The notes under the pieces are model-generated. The model did no database searches and was not told the DNA's origin. It saw only the letters and a list, made by a program, of their open reading frames with translations. Position numbers and translations under genes: made by a program. Below, piece after piece: positions 1-9,929 of a stretch of DNA of 64,000 bases; within the stretch, counting starts at the first letter, position 1; each line of letters starts with the position of its first letter. Source of the stretch: Burkholderiales bacterium 8X (GTDB taxonomy: Bacteria > Pseudomonadota > Gammaproteobacteria > Burkholderiales > Burkholderiaceae_C); contig LR732703.1 in NCBI GenBank assembly GCA_902506565.1, forward strand, positions 2,404,125-2,468,124. The letters run 5' to 3'.

Positions 1-911
1 CAGGTCGCACCGGCGCAGCCCAGTGCGGCGACCTGCCGCTCGTCCAGTCCGCCGCAATGCGCCACCAGCAATTGGATGTCGAGTGCGCGGCAGGCGCGAG
101 CGATGCGATGAAAGATCTTGAAACGCCCGCCCTGCAGAGTGCCGAGCGAAGCAAAGACGAACGGCCGGTCGGCGGCGACCGGCAGGCCGAGCGGCTCTTC
201 GTTGGACGGCGGTGGCCGGAGCGGGCCGACATGATGGAAGCCCGCCGGCAGCTGCTCGCGGGGGAAATCGAAGCCGGCGGTGGTCTGGCTCAGTTGGAGG
301 AGCGGGGACACGCAGTCGGCCAGGCTGCTGCGTGGCGCCAGGCCCCAGTCGGCGGCCTGGCCGCGAATCACGCGGGCATGCGGCGTCATCAGCCAGTCGT
401 ACACCCGGGTGCTGCCCTCGTTGCGCTTCAGCGCACCGTCGTCCTCGGCATAGCCGAAGGGCATGACCGGCAACGGGACGCGAGTCTCGCGATTGACCGG
501 CAGCGCGCAGGCGACCGAGATGCACGGCAGCCCGAGCGCTTCGGCCAGCAATCCGCCGGCGGCTTCCATCTGGTCGGCAATCACCGCATCGACTCGCAGC
601 GCGACCAGCGCCTCGCGCCCGTCGCGGCACAGCATGGCCGTGGCCTGGCTCACGTCCTGGATCACGCGGCGCAGGCCGAGCGGTCCGCCCGGCCGCGCGG
701 CCCTGCCGAGCACGCCATCCAGGCTGCCCGGCGGATGGGTCACCACCCCGACCGGCCGAAACCCGATGCGCGAATCGCGCAGCAGCCGCTGAACGTCGGC
801 CTGCGCGACCCAGGTGACGCGGTGGCCGCGATCGATCAACTCGCAGGCAAGCGCTTCGAGCGCACGCACATGGCTCGGAAAGGGGGGGCTGACCACGGCG
901 AAATGCGTCAA
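1..911 (-). CDS. crtX: Zeaxanthin glucosyltransferase CrtX, 3' end cut off by window start
   Basis: Transfers glucose from UDP-glucose to hydroxylated carotenoids such as zeaxanthin. The about 303 residues visible start THFAVVSPPFPSHVRALEAL and keep CrtX family landmarks: THPPGSL, DQMEAAGG, VSVACALPVNRE, YDWLMTPH, FHHVGPLR, FASLGTLQGG and LLVAHCGGL. The C-terminal third, with the nucleotide-sugar signature, lies outside the window (the family is about 430 residues). Translation seems to begin at a TTG, because no ATG or GTG lies in frame just upstream and homologues begin at this point. It diverges from crtE across a 257-base gap, so the window edge clips a carotenoid gene cluster. Identity is recognised from remembered family sequence; the substrate is inferred. 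Confidence 0.87.
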   Translation of the reverse strand, partial: MTHFAVVSPPFPSHVRALEALACELIDRGHRVTWVAQADVQRLLRDSRIGFRPVGVVTHPPGSLDGVLGRAARPGGPLGLRRVIQDVSQATAMLCRDGREALVALRVDAVIADQMEAAGGLLAEALGLPCISVACALPVNRETRVPLPVMPFGYAEDDGALKRNEGSTRVYDWLMTPHARVIRGQAADWGLAPRSSLADCVSPLLQLSQTTAGFDFPREQLPAGFHHVGPLRPPPSNEEPLGLPVAADRPFVFASLGTLQGGRFKIFHRIARACRALDIQLLVAHCGGLDERQVAALGCAGAT

Positions 912-1168
912 GGATGCGGCTCGGGCAATGGGGATCGATGGGGATATCGGGGGCGCGGCGGGGCGTTTTGCGCAGAATGCGGTGATGTCCTGCACACTCC
1001 GGCAGAGTTTGCACCGATCTTCGGAAGCTTCGTTCCGCTCGCTTGCAGGACGAGACCGCGACCCGAGGTCGAGCGGTCGTGCGTTTCGCGGGCGTATGGT
1101 CATCTCCGACTGCCGTTCCAGACCGGGCCATCACGCCACCACGCCACCCAGCGAATACGCATCAAGCC
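912..1168. promoter_or_regulatory. Divergent crtX/crtE intergenic region
   Basis: This 257-base gap separates two genes reading outward, so it should hold both promoters. I see no convincing -35/-10 pair or palindrome. An in-frame ATG at 1043 would extend crtE by 42 residues, but those residues do not resemble the family. Confidence 0.4.
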
Positions 1169-2176
1169 ATGAACATTGCCGCCCTGCCCCGGCGCGACGC
1201 GCCTCCCGGCCGACGTGCTTCCCTCAAAGAGCTGCATGCATCGATCGAGCGGCGCCTGGCGCAGCTGTTGCCGATGCCGCGGGATGCGGACGATCTCGTG
1301 TCGCTCGCCATGCGGGAAGCCGTGCTCGGTCCCGGCAAGCGCGTGAGGCCGTTGCTGATGCTGGCCACCGCACAGGGCTTCGGCCTTCATTCGAGCGACG
1401 TGATGGATGCGGCTTGCGCGGTCGAGATGGTGCATGCCGCGTCGCTGCTGCTCGACGACCTGCCCTGCATGGACGACGCGCTCGAGCGCCGCGGCCGACC
1501 GGCCATGCATCTCCGGTTCGGCGAAGACATCGCCTTGCTGGCGTCGGTGGCCTTGCTCAGCCAGGCCTACGGCGTGGTCGCAGCGGCCGAGGACATGGCG
1601 CCGCTGCTGAGGGCGCGGGTGGTCGGCGTGCTGGCCGAGGCAGTCGGCACCGCAGGATTGGTCCGCGGCCAGTACCGCGACCTGCGCGAAGACCAGGCGA
1701 ATGCAGACGAGAAGGCGCTGACCGGCATCAACGACCTGAAGACCGGTTCGCTCTTCAAGGTGTCGCTGGTGGTGCCGGGCCTCGCGGCGCAAGCCGAAGA
1801 GGCCTTGCTGCAGCGATTGGCCGCTTGTGCCGGCGAGATCGGGCGGGCTTTCCAGTTGCGCGACGACCTCGACGACGGCGCCGACCTGCCACCCACATCG
1901 TCTGCCACGCCTTCCGATGGCTTCGGCTCGGGCGAAGACGAAGGCAAGGCCACGCTGGTGGCGCTGCTCGGTCGCCGGGCCGCGCGCGAGCGATTCGACA
2001 GCTGCCTGCAGAAAGCCGAGCGCTGCCTCATCGAGATCTTCCCGAACGACCAGACCCTTCTGCAGCTGGTGCGGCGCATCGCGCCGGAGCCGGCGCCGAG
2101 CCAGCTCGACGACTGTGACGGCTGGACACCTGCGTCACAGGCTGCACCGACCCTGCTGGCACGCACCAGCGCATGA
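1169..2176 (+). CDS. crtE: Geranylgeranyl diphosphate synthase CrtE (polyprenyl synthetase)
   Basis: Condenses isopentenyl diphosphate with allylic diphosphates to make C20 geranylgeranyl diphosphate, the entry point to carotenoids. The product is 335 residues. The first aspartate-rich motif (DDLPCMDD, near residue 93) has the two extra residues typical of bacterial type II GGPP synthases. The second is RDDLDD near residue 232. MREAVLGPGKRVRPLLML, the FGEDIALLASVALLS block and NDLKTGSLF match CrtE of carotenoid clusters better than IspA. I chose the ATG at 1169 because homology begins shortly after it. The adjacent divergent crtX supports a carotenoid role. IspA-like farnesyl diphosphate synthase is the less likely alternative. 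Confidence 0.88.
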   Translation: MNIAALPRRDAPPGRRASLKELHASIERRLAQLLPMPRDADDLVSLAMREAVLGPGKRVRPLLMLATAQGFGLHSSDVMDAACAVEMVHAASLLLDDLPCMDDALERRGRPAMHLRFGEDIALLASVALLSQAYGVVAAAEDMAPLLRARVVGVLAEAVGTAGLVRGQYRDLREDQANADEKALTGINDLKTGSLFKVSLVVPGLAAQAEEALLQRLAACAGEIGRAFQLRDDLDDGADLPPTSSATPSDGFGSGEDEGKATLVALLGRRAARERFDSCLQKAERCLIEIFPNDQTLLQLVRRIAPEPAPSQLDDCDGWTPASQAAPTLLARTSA

Positions 2177-2238
2177 TCCAGGCCCCTTGAAGCCGACCGG
2201 AGGCCGCATGCGAAGCCCCGCGCTTCGACCCTGAGGCC

Positions 2239-3654
2239 TCAGCGTCGGGCGGCTGCGCGCACCGAGCCTTCGAGCAGACTCGCGGCCAGCCGGCGATGTG
2301 TCTCGAGGTGCACCGGCAGGTCGAGCGTCGCCACCCGACCTTCTTCCACCACGACCCGGCCATCGACCACGCAGGTCGACGCCTGGACCGGCGCGCAGAA
2401 CACCAGCGCCGCGACCGGATCGGCGCCGCTGCCGGCATGCGTCGGGCCGCGAACGTCGAACGCGGCGAAGTCGGCGGACATGCCGAGAGCCAGCGCGCCG
2501 ATGTCGTCGCGGCCGAGTACGCGGGCACCTCCGAGGGTGGCGATCTCGAGCGCTTCGCGAGCGCCCATCGCCGCCGGGCCGAAGCCGACCCGTTGCAGCA
2601 ACAGCGCCTGGCGGGCCTCGCCCAGCATGTGCGCGCCGTCGTTGCTCGCGCTGCCGTCCACGCCGAGCCCGACCGCGACGCCCTGGTCGCGCATCGCCCG
2701 CACCGGCGCGATGCCGGAGGCAAGGCGCATGTTGGAGCAGGGACAGTGCGCAACGCCGGTGCCGGTCCGGGCAAAGAGCGCGATGCCCGCCGGATCGAGC
2801 TTGACGCAGTGCGCATGCCAGACATCCGGGCCGACCCAGCCCAGGCTCTCGGCGTACTCGGCCGGCGTCATGCCGAAGCGCTCGCGGGAATAGGCCACGT
2901 CGTTGTCGTTCTCGGCCAGGTGCGTGTGCAGCGAGACGCCGAAGCTGCGTGCCAGCAGCGCCGAGTCCCGCATCAGTTCGCGAGACACCGAGAACGGCGA
3001 ACAGGGTGCGACCACCACCCGCAGCATCGAATGCCGGCGGTCGTCGTGCCAGGTCTCGATCAGTCGTTGGGTGTCTTTCAGGATCGAGGCTTCGTCCTCG
3101 ACCACCTCGTCCGGCGGCAGGCCGCCTTGGCTGCGACCCACGCTCATGCTGCCGCGGGCCGCATGGAAGCGCATCCCGATCTGCGCCGCCGCCTCGATCG
3201 AATCGTCGAGCCGGCTGCCGTTGGGATAGATGTAGAGGTGATCGCTGCTGGTGGTGCAGCCCGAAAGCAGCAGCTCGGCCATGGCGGTGAGCGTCGAGAC
3301 GCGCACCATCTCGGGCGTCAGCCCGGCCCAGACCGGATAAAGGTTCGACAGCCAGCCGAAGAGCTCGGCATCCTGCGCGGCGGGGAGCACTCGGGTGAGG
3401 CTCTGGTACATGTGGTGATGGGTGTTGACGAGGCCCGGCACCACCACGTGGCCCCGCAGATCGAGCAACCGCGCGCTTCCGGCGCGAACGGCCTCGTCAT
3501 GCCGGGCCGGTAGTTCGGAACTCGGTCCGACCCAGTCGACGACCCCGTCGACCGCGACCAGCGCGCCGTCAGCGATTTCGCGGCGCTGGGAATCCATGGT
3601 GACCAGCACGTCGGCATGGCGCAGCACGAGGGTGCGGGTTGCTTGCGATGTCAT
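2239..3654 (-). CDS. 8-oxoguanine deaminase-like amidohydrolase
   Basis: A 471-residue metal-dependent hydrolase of the amidohydrolase superfamily (AtzB/TrzA/8-oxoguanine deaminase group). NTHHHMYQSLTR near residue 77 gives the metal-binding HxH. HTHLAENDND near residue 241 and WHAHCVKLD supply further histidines, and GLGVDGSASND near residue 325 holds the catalytic aspartate. Family knowledge says such enzymes remove amino groups from guanine-type purines or from s-triazine products. The set of residues fits cytosolic 8-oxoguanine deaminase best, but the substrate cannot be settled by reading. There is no signal peptide. It stands alone, convergent with crtE, and no purine catabolism genes sit beside it. 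Confidence 0.8.
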   Translation of the reverse strand: MTSQATRTLVLRHADVLVTMDSQRREIADGALVAVDGVVDWVGPSSELPARHDEAVRAGSARLLDLRGHVVVPGLVNTHHHMYQSLTRVLPAAQDAELFGWLSNLYPVWAGLTPEMVRVSTLTAMAELLLSGCTTSSDHLYIYPNGSRLDDSIEAAAQIGMRFHAARGSMSVGRSQGGLPPDEVVEDEASILKDTQRLIETWHDDRRHSMLRVVVAPCSPFSVSRELMRDSALLARSFGVSLHTHLAENDNDVAYSRERFGMTPAEYAESLGWVGPDVWHAHCVKLDPAGIALFARTGTGVAHCPCSNMRLASGIAPVRAMRDQGVAVGLGVDGSASNDGAHMLGEARQALLLQRVGFGPAAMGAREALEIATLGGARVLGRDDIGALALGMSADFAAFDVRGPTHAGSGADPVAALVFCAPVQASTCVVDGRVVVEEGRVATLDLPVHLETHRRLAASLLEGSVRAAARR

Positions 3655-3694
3655 GCGGGCATCTTCGCAGAGCGATACCCGCAGGCGGAAACGA

Positions 3695-4135
3695 TCAGAG
3701 CACCGAATTCATCGTCGTGAACATGCAGGTGTCCGGCGCGCCGTCGATATGCGGCCCGGAGAGATAGCTCGATGGAACGCCCTCCTCAGGCGCCAGCACC
3801 GTCTCGGCGTTCGCAGCCATGTCGCGCGAGGTGGTCCGACCCGTAGCCGGGCCGAGATTCGTGACGCTGCTCGCGTTCGTGGTTTGCCCGGCACGCGCCA
3901 CCAGCCCTTCCGGATGCCAGCCTTGACCGAAGACCGCCAGGCCCTGGGCCGCACGGACCGCCAGCGCTCCCTGCACCAGTGCTTCCGAATAGTCGGGATA
4001 GCCGCGAGTCGAGGAATCGATCGGCTTGTAGCCGAGGCAGTCTTCCGACTCGGCCTGCACGGCTTCCATCAGGATCCAGTGGAACTCGTTCGGTTCGAGC
4101 TCCAGCACCGTCACGGCGAGATCGCGGATAGCCAT
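3695..4135 (-). CDS. Hypothetical protein, 146 residues
   Basis: I do not recognise a family. The protein opens MAIRDLAVTVLELEPNEFHW, which reads like a soluble domain. A middle section follows (YPDYSEALVQGALAVRAAQG), then a Ser/Thr/Asn-rich C-terminal half ending MFTTMNSVL. There is no signal peptide, membrane segment or obvious metal motif; two cysteines are present. A GAGG sequence eight bases before the ATG supports the start. It lies between two genes on the same strand, 40 bases past the start of the amidohydrolase and 88 bases beyond the stop of the protease, and no function can be inferred from this. Confidence 0.6.
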   Translation of the reverse strand: MAIRDLAVTVLELEPNEFHWILMEAVQAESEDCLGYKPIDSSTRGYPDYSEALVQGALAVRAAQGLAVFGQGWHPEGLVARAGQTTNASSVTNLGPATGRTTSRDMAANAETVLAPEEGVPSSYLSGPHIDGAPDTCMFTTMNSVL

Positions 4136-4165
4136 AGGGGATTCCTCAACTGAGTCGTTGGCGCG

Positions 4166-4183
4166 ATTGTTGCTAATTGTTGC
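4166..4183. repeat. Two direct copies of ATTGTTGC, one helical turn apart
   Basis: ATTGTTGC occurs at 4166-4173 and 4176-4183, a 10-base period, with a GTTGC echo at 4187-4191. The site lies in the 88-base gap upstream of the 146-residue unknown gene, in an AT-rich patch where its promoter would be. The phasing suits binding on one face of the helix, but it may be chance. Confidence 0.35.
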
Positions 4184-4223
4184 GACGTTGCCAAGGCACT
4201 ATGGCACGTCGACAACAAGAAGC

Positions 4224-5723
4224 TCAGCCGAGGCGTACCGGCACGAAGATCCGTTCCCCGTCACGCTGGATCAGGAGCGCGACCGAAGCCGGCGACTTGG
4301 CGACGATCTCCCGCACCTGCTCCACGCTCTTGGCCGGCGTGCCGTTGATGGCCAGGAGCACGTCGCCTGGCTGCACGCCTGCCTGCGCCGAAACGCCGTT
4401 GGCGTCCTCGATCAGCAAGCCGCCGTCCAGCCCCGAGCCGCGCCGCTCCTGTGGCTGCAGCGGCCGGAGCGCCAGGCCCAGCTTGCCCTGCCCGGCCGCG
4501 GTATCGGACTTCGCATCGGCCACGACCTTCTCGCTGGCGTCGGCGAGGGTCGCGGTCAATTGCTCGCGCGCGCCTTGCCGCCAGACCTCGATCGCGACCT
4601 TGCTGCCCGGCTTCTGCTGCCCGATGACCGCGGGCAAGTCGCCGGAGGAGACGATCGGCTGGCCGTCGACCTGACGGATCACGTCGCCCGAGCGCAGTCC
4701 GGCACGATCGGCCGGACCGCCCTTCTCGACGTTCGACACCAGAGCGCCTTCCGGCTTGTCGAGCTTGAAGGCCTCGGCAAAAGCCTGGTTCACTTCCTGC
4801 ACCGCGACGCCAAGGCGCGCATGGCTCGCCTTGCCGGTGGCGACGATCTGGTCCTTGACCTGGATGGCGACGTCGATCGGGATCGCGAACGAGACGCCCT
4901 GGTAGCCGCCGCTGCGGCTGTAGATCTGCGAGTTGATCCCGACCACCTCGCCGCGTGAATTCAGCAATGGACCGCCCGAGTTGCCCGGGTTGATCGCCAC
5001 GTCGGTCTGGATGAAAGGCACGTAGCTGTCGTCCGGCAGCGACCGGCCCTTGGCGCTGACCACGCCCGCGGTCACGGTGTTCTCGAAGCCGAACGGCGAT
5101 CCGATCGCCAGCACCCATTCGCCGGGCTTCAGATCCTTGGTGCTGCCCATGGCGAGCGTGGGCAGATTCTTGGCCTCGATCTTGAGCACCGCGATGTCGG
5201 TCTTGGCATCGGAGCCCAGCACCTTGGCCCGGAACTCGCGCCGGTCGGTCAGCTTGACCGAGACCTCGCTCGCGTCCTTCACCACGTGCGCATTGGTGAG
5301 GATGATGCCGTCCGCGCTCACGATGAAGCCCGAGCCCTGGCCACGGACCGGCACCTCGCGCTGCGGGGCGCGCAGGCCGCCGCGGCCTTCCTGCGGGCCC
5401 TGCGGGCCCTGGAACCGGCGGAAGAACTCGTACATCGGGTCGCCCGGGTCCATGCCCGGAACGCCGCCGCCCTCGAACGCGGTCTTGGTGGTGCCGGTCA
5501 CGCTGATGTTGACCACGGCCGGGCCGTTTCGGGACGTGACGGTCGAGAAATCGGGCATGGTCACGAGCGGCGTTCCGGGTGCCACCGCGGCCGCCACGGC
5601 GTTCGTGTTGGGAGAGCCCACGGCATTCGCGCTGGTGTACGCGCCGGCGCCCGCGGCACCGATCACGCCCGCGGCGGCAAGTGCCAGGACCAGGGTACGG
5701 GGAGAGTCGATTCGGATGGACAT
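4224..5723 (-). CDS. degP: Periplasmic serine endoprotease, DegP/HtrA (Do) family
   Basis: Degrades or refolds damaged proteins in the envelope. The 499-residue product starts with an Ala-rich signal sequence (about residues 1-34). A trypsin-like domain follows with the complete triad: His146 in LTNAHVV, Asp176 in DAKTDIAVL and Ser249 in NPGNSGGP. Two PDZ domains occupy about residues 290-385 and 405-495. A Gly/Pro/Gln-rich linker near residue 105 corresponds to the LA loop region. AGGAG before the ATG supports the start. It lies 70 bases downstream of a two-component sensor gene on the same strand, so it may be a target of that system or simply share its transcript, as in MucD/DegP arrangements elsewhere. 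Confidence 0.93.
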   Translation of the reverse strand: MSIRIDSPRTLVLALAAAGVIGAAGAGAYTSANAVGSPNTNAVAAAVAPGTPLVTMPDFSTVTSRNGPAVVNISVTGTTKTAFEGGGVPGMDPGDPMYEFFRRFQGPQGPQEGRGGLRAPQREVPVRGQGSGFIVSADGIILTNAHVVKDASEVSVKLTDRREFRAKVLGSDAKTDIAVLKIEAKNLPTLAMGSTKDLKPGEWVLAIGSPFGFENTVTAGVVSAKGRSLPDDSYVPFIQTDVAINPGNSGGPLLNSRGEVVGINSQIYSRSGGYQGVSFAIPIDVAIQVKDQIVATGKASHARLGVAVQEVNQAFAEAFKLDKPEGALVSNVEKGGPADRAGLRSGDVIRQVDGQPIVSSGDLPAVIGQQKPGSKVAIEVWRQGAREQLTATLADASEKVVADAKSDTAAGQGKLGLALRPLQPQERRGSGLDGGLLIEDANGVSAQAGVQPGDVLLAINGTPAKSVEQVREIVAKSPASVALLIQRDGERIFVPVRLG

Positions 5724-5793
5724 TTCAAGGCTCCTTCAGGTATCGGTCGAAACCGGATGAAGTGAAATGTGGACCCGAAGACTTAGGCCTTCC

Positions 5794-7134
5794 TTAAACC
5801 TCGCGACCTTCGCCGGACCGCGCATCGACCAGTGCGAAATGCACCGCCACGCGCAGGCCGCCAAGCCGCTCGGAGCGCGCCAGCGACAAGCGCGCGCCAT
5901 GCAGGTCGGCGATCGACTTGACGATCGCGAGGCCCAGCCCGCTGCCCGGCCGCGAGCGCTCGCCGGCCCGGTAGAAGCGGTCGAGCACGCGCTGCCTTTC
6001 CTCTTCGGCCAGCCCCGGGCCGCTGTCCTCGACGCTGAGCTCGACCTCGTTCTCGCGCTTCGCGATGGCGAGGTCGATGCGACCCGCTTCGGGGCTGTAC
6101 TTGACCGCGTTGTCGAGCAGGTTGCGCAGCAGCGTGCGCAAGGCCTCCGGGTCGCCCGGCACCGAAGCGCCATCCGCATGCTCGATCCCGATATCGATGC
6201 GGCGCGCCTGCGCGGCGGCGATCACGTCCGAGATCGCGAGCTGCGCGAGTTCGTTCAGATCGACCGGCCGGCCGGGCGCTGCGGCCACGGCGCTCGCCTC
6301 GTGCCGGGCGAGTGCCAGCATCTGCTCGACCAGGCGGGTGGCGCGATCGATGCCGCTCGCCAGCCGCTCGACCGCCCGATCGCGGGTCGCATCGTCCGTC
6401 GCGCGCCGGAGCGCCTCGACCTGCAGCTTGAGTGCGGTCAGCGGCGAACGCAGCTCGTGCGCGGCATCGGCCACGAAGTTCTTCTGCGCCTCGAAGGCAT
6501 GCTGCAGCCTTCCGAACAGCAGGTTGAGTTCATGCACGAGAGGCCGCACTTCCTCGGGCAACTCGCCTTCGCTCACCGGCGACAGGTCGTCGGCCTGCCG
6601 GGCGGCGACCTGCTTTCTCACCCGGGATACCGGCGCCAGCGACAGGCTGACCACCCACCACACCACCAGCATCAGGAGCGGCGCCGCCAGCGCGATCGGG
6701 CCGACGGTGCGCAGCGCCAGCGCGCCCGCCATGTTCCGCCGCACAGCCATGTCCTGCGCCACCTGGATCACGAGCGGGCCGCTCTGCATCGAGAAGACCC
6801 GATAGGTGGTTCCGCGCGCCGGCACGTTCGAGAAGCCCAGCACCGCCCGCTGCGGCAAGGCGGCACGCGCGGCGGATTCGAAGATCCGGATGCCGTCCGC
6901 GGTCCAGACCTGCACCACGAACTCGAAGTTCTCCTCGGCGCCGCCGAGCCCGGCCGCGGCACCACCGGGCGGCAGGCCGGAGCGCAGCGACATCGCCATC
7001 TGCTGCATGTGGTAGTCGAAGATCTGGTCGGCCTCCTCCAGCACCGTTCGATAGGCGACGAAGGCCTGGGTGCCGGCGGCCAGCACGATGGCGCCCAGCA
7101 GGAAGGCCAGGAGGCGGGTGCGAAGCGATTTCAT
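5794..7134 (-). CDS. Two-component sensor histidine kinase (QseC/TctE-like)
   Basis: Senses an envelope signal and phosphorylates the response regulator encoded just upstream. The 446-residue protein has a membrane segment at about 8-28, a periplasmic region of roughly 125 residues, a second membrane segment at about 160-180 ending in a HAMP-like stretch, and the H-box FVADAAHELRSPLT with phospho-acceptor His226. The N-box, DSGPGLAEEE (G1) and GSGLGLAIVKSIADLHGA (G2) complete the ATPase domain. The periplasmic part looks like the two-component sensor N-terminal domain seen in QseC and TctE proteins. It starts 16 bases after the regulator stop. The ligand is unknown. Confidence 0.9.
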   Translation of the reverse strand: MKSLRTRLLAFLLGAIVLAAGTQAFVAYRTVLEEADQIFDYHMQQMAMSLRSGLPPGGAAAGLGGAEENFEFVVQVWTADGIRIFESAARAALPQRAVLGFSNVPARGTTYRVFSMQSGPLVIQVAQDMAVRRNMAGALALRTVGPIALAAPLLMLVVWWVVSLSLAPVSRVRKQVAARQADDLSPVSEGELPEEVRPLVHELNLLFGRLQHAFEAQKNFVADAAHELRSPLTALKLQVEALRRATDDATRDRAVERLASGIDRATRLVEQMLALARHEASAVAAAPGRPVDLNELAQLAISDVIAAAQARRIDIGIEHADGASVPGDPEALRTLLRNLLDNAVKYSPEAGRIDLAIAKRENEVELSVEDSGPGLAEEERQRVLDRFYRAGERSRPGSGLGLAIVKSIADLHGARLSLARSERLGGLRVAVHFALVDARSGEGREV

Positions 7135-7150
7135 CCGTGGTGCCCCGGCG

Positions 7151-7807
7151 TCAGACGTTCACCATGTAGCCGACCCCGCGCACGTTTCGGATGAAGTCGG
7201 TGCCGAGCTTCTTGCGCAGGCCATGCACGTAGACCTCGACCGCGTTGCTGCTGATCTCGTCCTTCCAGCTGTAGAGCTTTTCTTCGAGCTGCGTCCGCGA
7301 CAGCACCATGCCCGGCCGCGCGATCAGCGGTTCGAGCACCGCCCATTCGCGTGCAGAAAGGATGACTGGCTGGCCATCGACGCTGGCCTCGCGCGTGGCC
7401 GGGTTGATGCTGACCCCCCGGTGCTCGTACACCGGCTCGGCGCGGCCGAGCGATCGTCGCAGCAAGGCGCGGATGCGCGCCAGCAATTCGTCCAGGTCGT
7501 ACGGCTTCAGCACGTAGTCGTCGGCACCGGCATCCAGGCCCTCGATGCGCTGGCCGACGGAATCGCGCGCCGTCGCGATCAAGACCGGCATGCGCTGCTT
7601 GCGGGCGCGAAGGCTGCGCAGCACCTCGAGTCCGTCGCGCCGCGGCACGCCCAGGTCGAGCAGCACCAGGTCGTATTGCTGGGTCCGCAGCGCCATGTCC
7701 GCGGCCTCGCCGTCCTTGACCCAATCGACCGCGTACTGCTCGGCCCGGAGCAGGTCGAGCAGGGTCTCCCCGATCATGAGGTCGTCCTCGAGCAGCAGCA
7801 GCCTCAT
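7151..7807 (-). CDS. OmpR/PhoB-family response regulator
   Basis: A DNA-binding regulator controlled by the downstream kinase. The receiver domain (about 1-115) has the acidic pocket EDD at residues 7-9, the phospho-acceptor Asp51 in LVLLDLGVP, the conserved Thr/Ala switch in LIATARD and Lys in VLKPYD. The C-terminal winged helix (about 125-218) ends with the typical VYVHGLRKKLG and IRNVRGVGYMV. Its ATG overlaps the stop of the upstream IclR gene by four bases (ATGA), implying translational coupling between an aromatic-pathway regulator and this two-component system. The order regulator-kinase-protease on one strand suggests an envelope-stress or signal-response operon. Confidence 0.92.
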   Translation of the reverse strand: MRLLLLEDDLMIGETLLDLLRAEQYAVDWVKDGEAADMALRTQQYDLVLLDLGVPRRDGLEVLRSLRARKQRMPVLIATARDSVGQRIEGLDAGADDYVLKPYDLDELLARIRALLRRSLGRAEPVYEHRGVSINPATREASVDGQPVILSAREWAVLEPLIARPGMVLSRTQLEEKLYSWKDEISSNAVEVYVHGLRKKLGTDFIRNVRGVGYMVNV

Positions 7808-8574
7808 AGCAAGGGCCGCACTTCCCGAGCCGCCTCGAAAAGCAGCGGCAGCAACTCGCGCCGCATGCTGTCCTCGCTGCGGCCGGCTCCCGAGAGCACC
7901 ACGTTGAGCGCGGCAACCGTGTGGCCCTGCATGTCGCGCAGCGGCACGGCCAGCGCCTGGACGCCGAGCTCGTGTTCTTCGCTAGCGAAGCAGAAGTCGT
8001 CCTTGCGTGCGAGCGCGATGCGCTGGCGCAGCGCGCGGCCCTGGGTCAGGGTGTGCTGCGTCAGGCGCGGAAGCGGATGGCCGGCCAGCCAGCGCGAAAG
8101 CTGGACGGGCGACAGGGCCGCCAGCAGCACCCGGCCGGTGGAGGTCGCATGAGCAGGCAGGCGTGCGCCCAGATGCAGCCCGTAGGCGAGCACGCGGGTC
8201 GGTGCGCCATAGCTGCCGCTGCGGGCCACGATGACCACTTCCTCGCCATCCAGCACCACGGCCGAGAAGGATTCGAGCGTTTGCGCCGCCAGCCGGTTGA
8301 GCGTCGGCTGCAGGACTCGCGGCAGCCGCGACGACGCGAGATAGCTGCCCGAGAAGCGCAGCACCTTCGGCGACATCCAGAAATAACTGCCGTCGGTTTC
8401 GAGATAGCCCAGATGTGCAAGCGTCAGCAGATGGCGCCGGGCCGCGGCCCGGGTCAGGCCGGCGCGCTCGGCAGCCAGCGTGGCGTTGAGGCGCTGGCGC
8501 TCGGTGTCGAAGCTCTCGAGCACAGCGAGGCCCTTGGCGACACCTTCGATGAAGTCCGGTTTGGCGATGGTCAT
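7804..8574 (-). CDS. pobR: IclR-family regulator, probable PobR activator of pobA
   Basis: Predicted 4-hydroxybenzoate-responsive activator. The 256-residue protein has an N-terminal winged helix (about 10-70; RLNATLAAERAGLTRAAARRHLLTL) and a C-terminal IclR effector domain (about 85-255) with HATSTGRVLLAAL and EHELGVQALAVPL. The opening DFIEGVAKGLAVLESF matches the PcaU/PcaR/PobR branch. It diverges from pobA with a 115-base gap that contains repeated operator-like elements. This arrangement is known for pobR-pobA in other bacteria. The 3' end overlaps the response regulator start. Assignment as PobR rests on the family branch plus position; another regulator of the beta-ketoadipate pathway is possible. 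Confidence 0.85.
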   Translation of the reverse strand: MTIAKPDFIEGVAKGLAVLESFDTERQRLNATLAAERAGLTRAAARRHLLTLAHLGYLETDGSYFWMSPKVLRFSGSYLASSRLPRVLQPTLNRLAAQTLESFSAVVLDGEEVVIVARSGSYGAPTRVLAYGLHLGARLPAHATSTGRVLLAALSPVQLSRWLAGHPLPRLTQHTLTQGRALRQRIALARKDDFCFASEEHELGVQALAVPLRDMQGHTVAALNVVLSGAGRSEDSMRRELLPLLFEAAREVRPLL

Positions 8575-8583
8575 GCAGCAGTT

Positions 8584-8621
8584 GCGCGATCATCGCGCAG
8601 ACCGCTTCATCATCGCACAGA
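8584..8621. promoter_or_regulatory. Probable PobR operator: direct repeats 20 bases apart, one inside a palindrome
   Basis: In the pobR/pobA gap, ATCATCGCRCAGA occurs at 8589-8601 and 8609-8621, offset by exactly 20 bases or about two helical turns. The first copy is also half of the perfect palindrome GCGCGAT-C-ATCGCGC (8584-8598). IclR-family activators of this branch are known to bind sets of repeated 10-base elements. Position and spacing fit such an operator serving both divergent genes. Confidence 0.6.
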
Positions 8622-8662
8622 GCCTCGCTTCGAGCCACCCGCCGCATCGATCTTGAACCTAA

Positions 8663-9871
<1,209 letters not shown>

Positions 9872-9929
9872 TCGGGCGGACGCTCTTCCCCGCGCACCCG
9901 CGGCCTGCGCCCGAGCGCCGACCCGAGGC

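Noticed and set aside
57-1172. A 371-codon open frame on the plus strand opposite crtX
   Set aside because: The minus strand of 1-911 translates into unmistakable CrtX motifs. The plus-strand frame is rich in Arg, Gln, Ala and His, as expected for an antisense shadow in GC-rich DNA.
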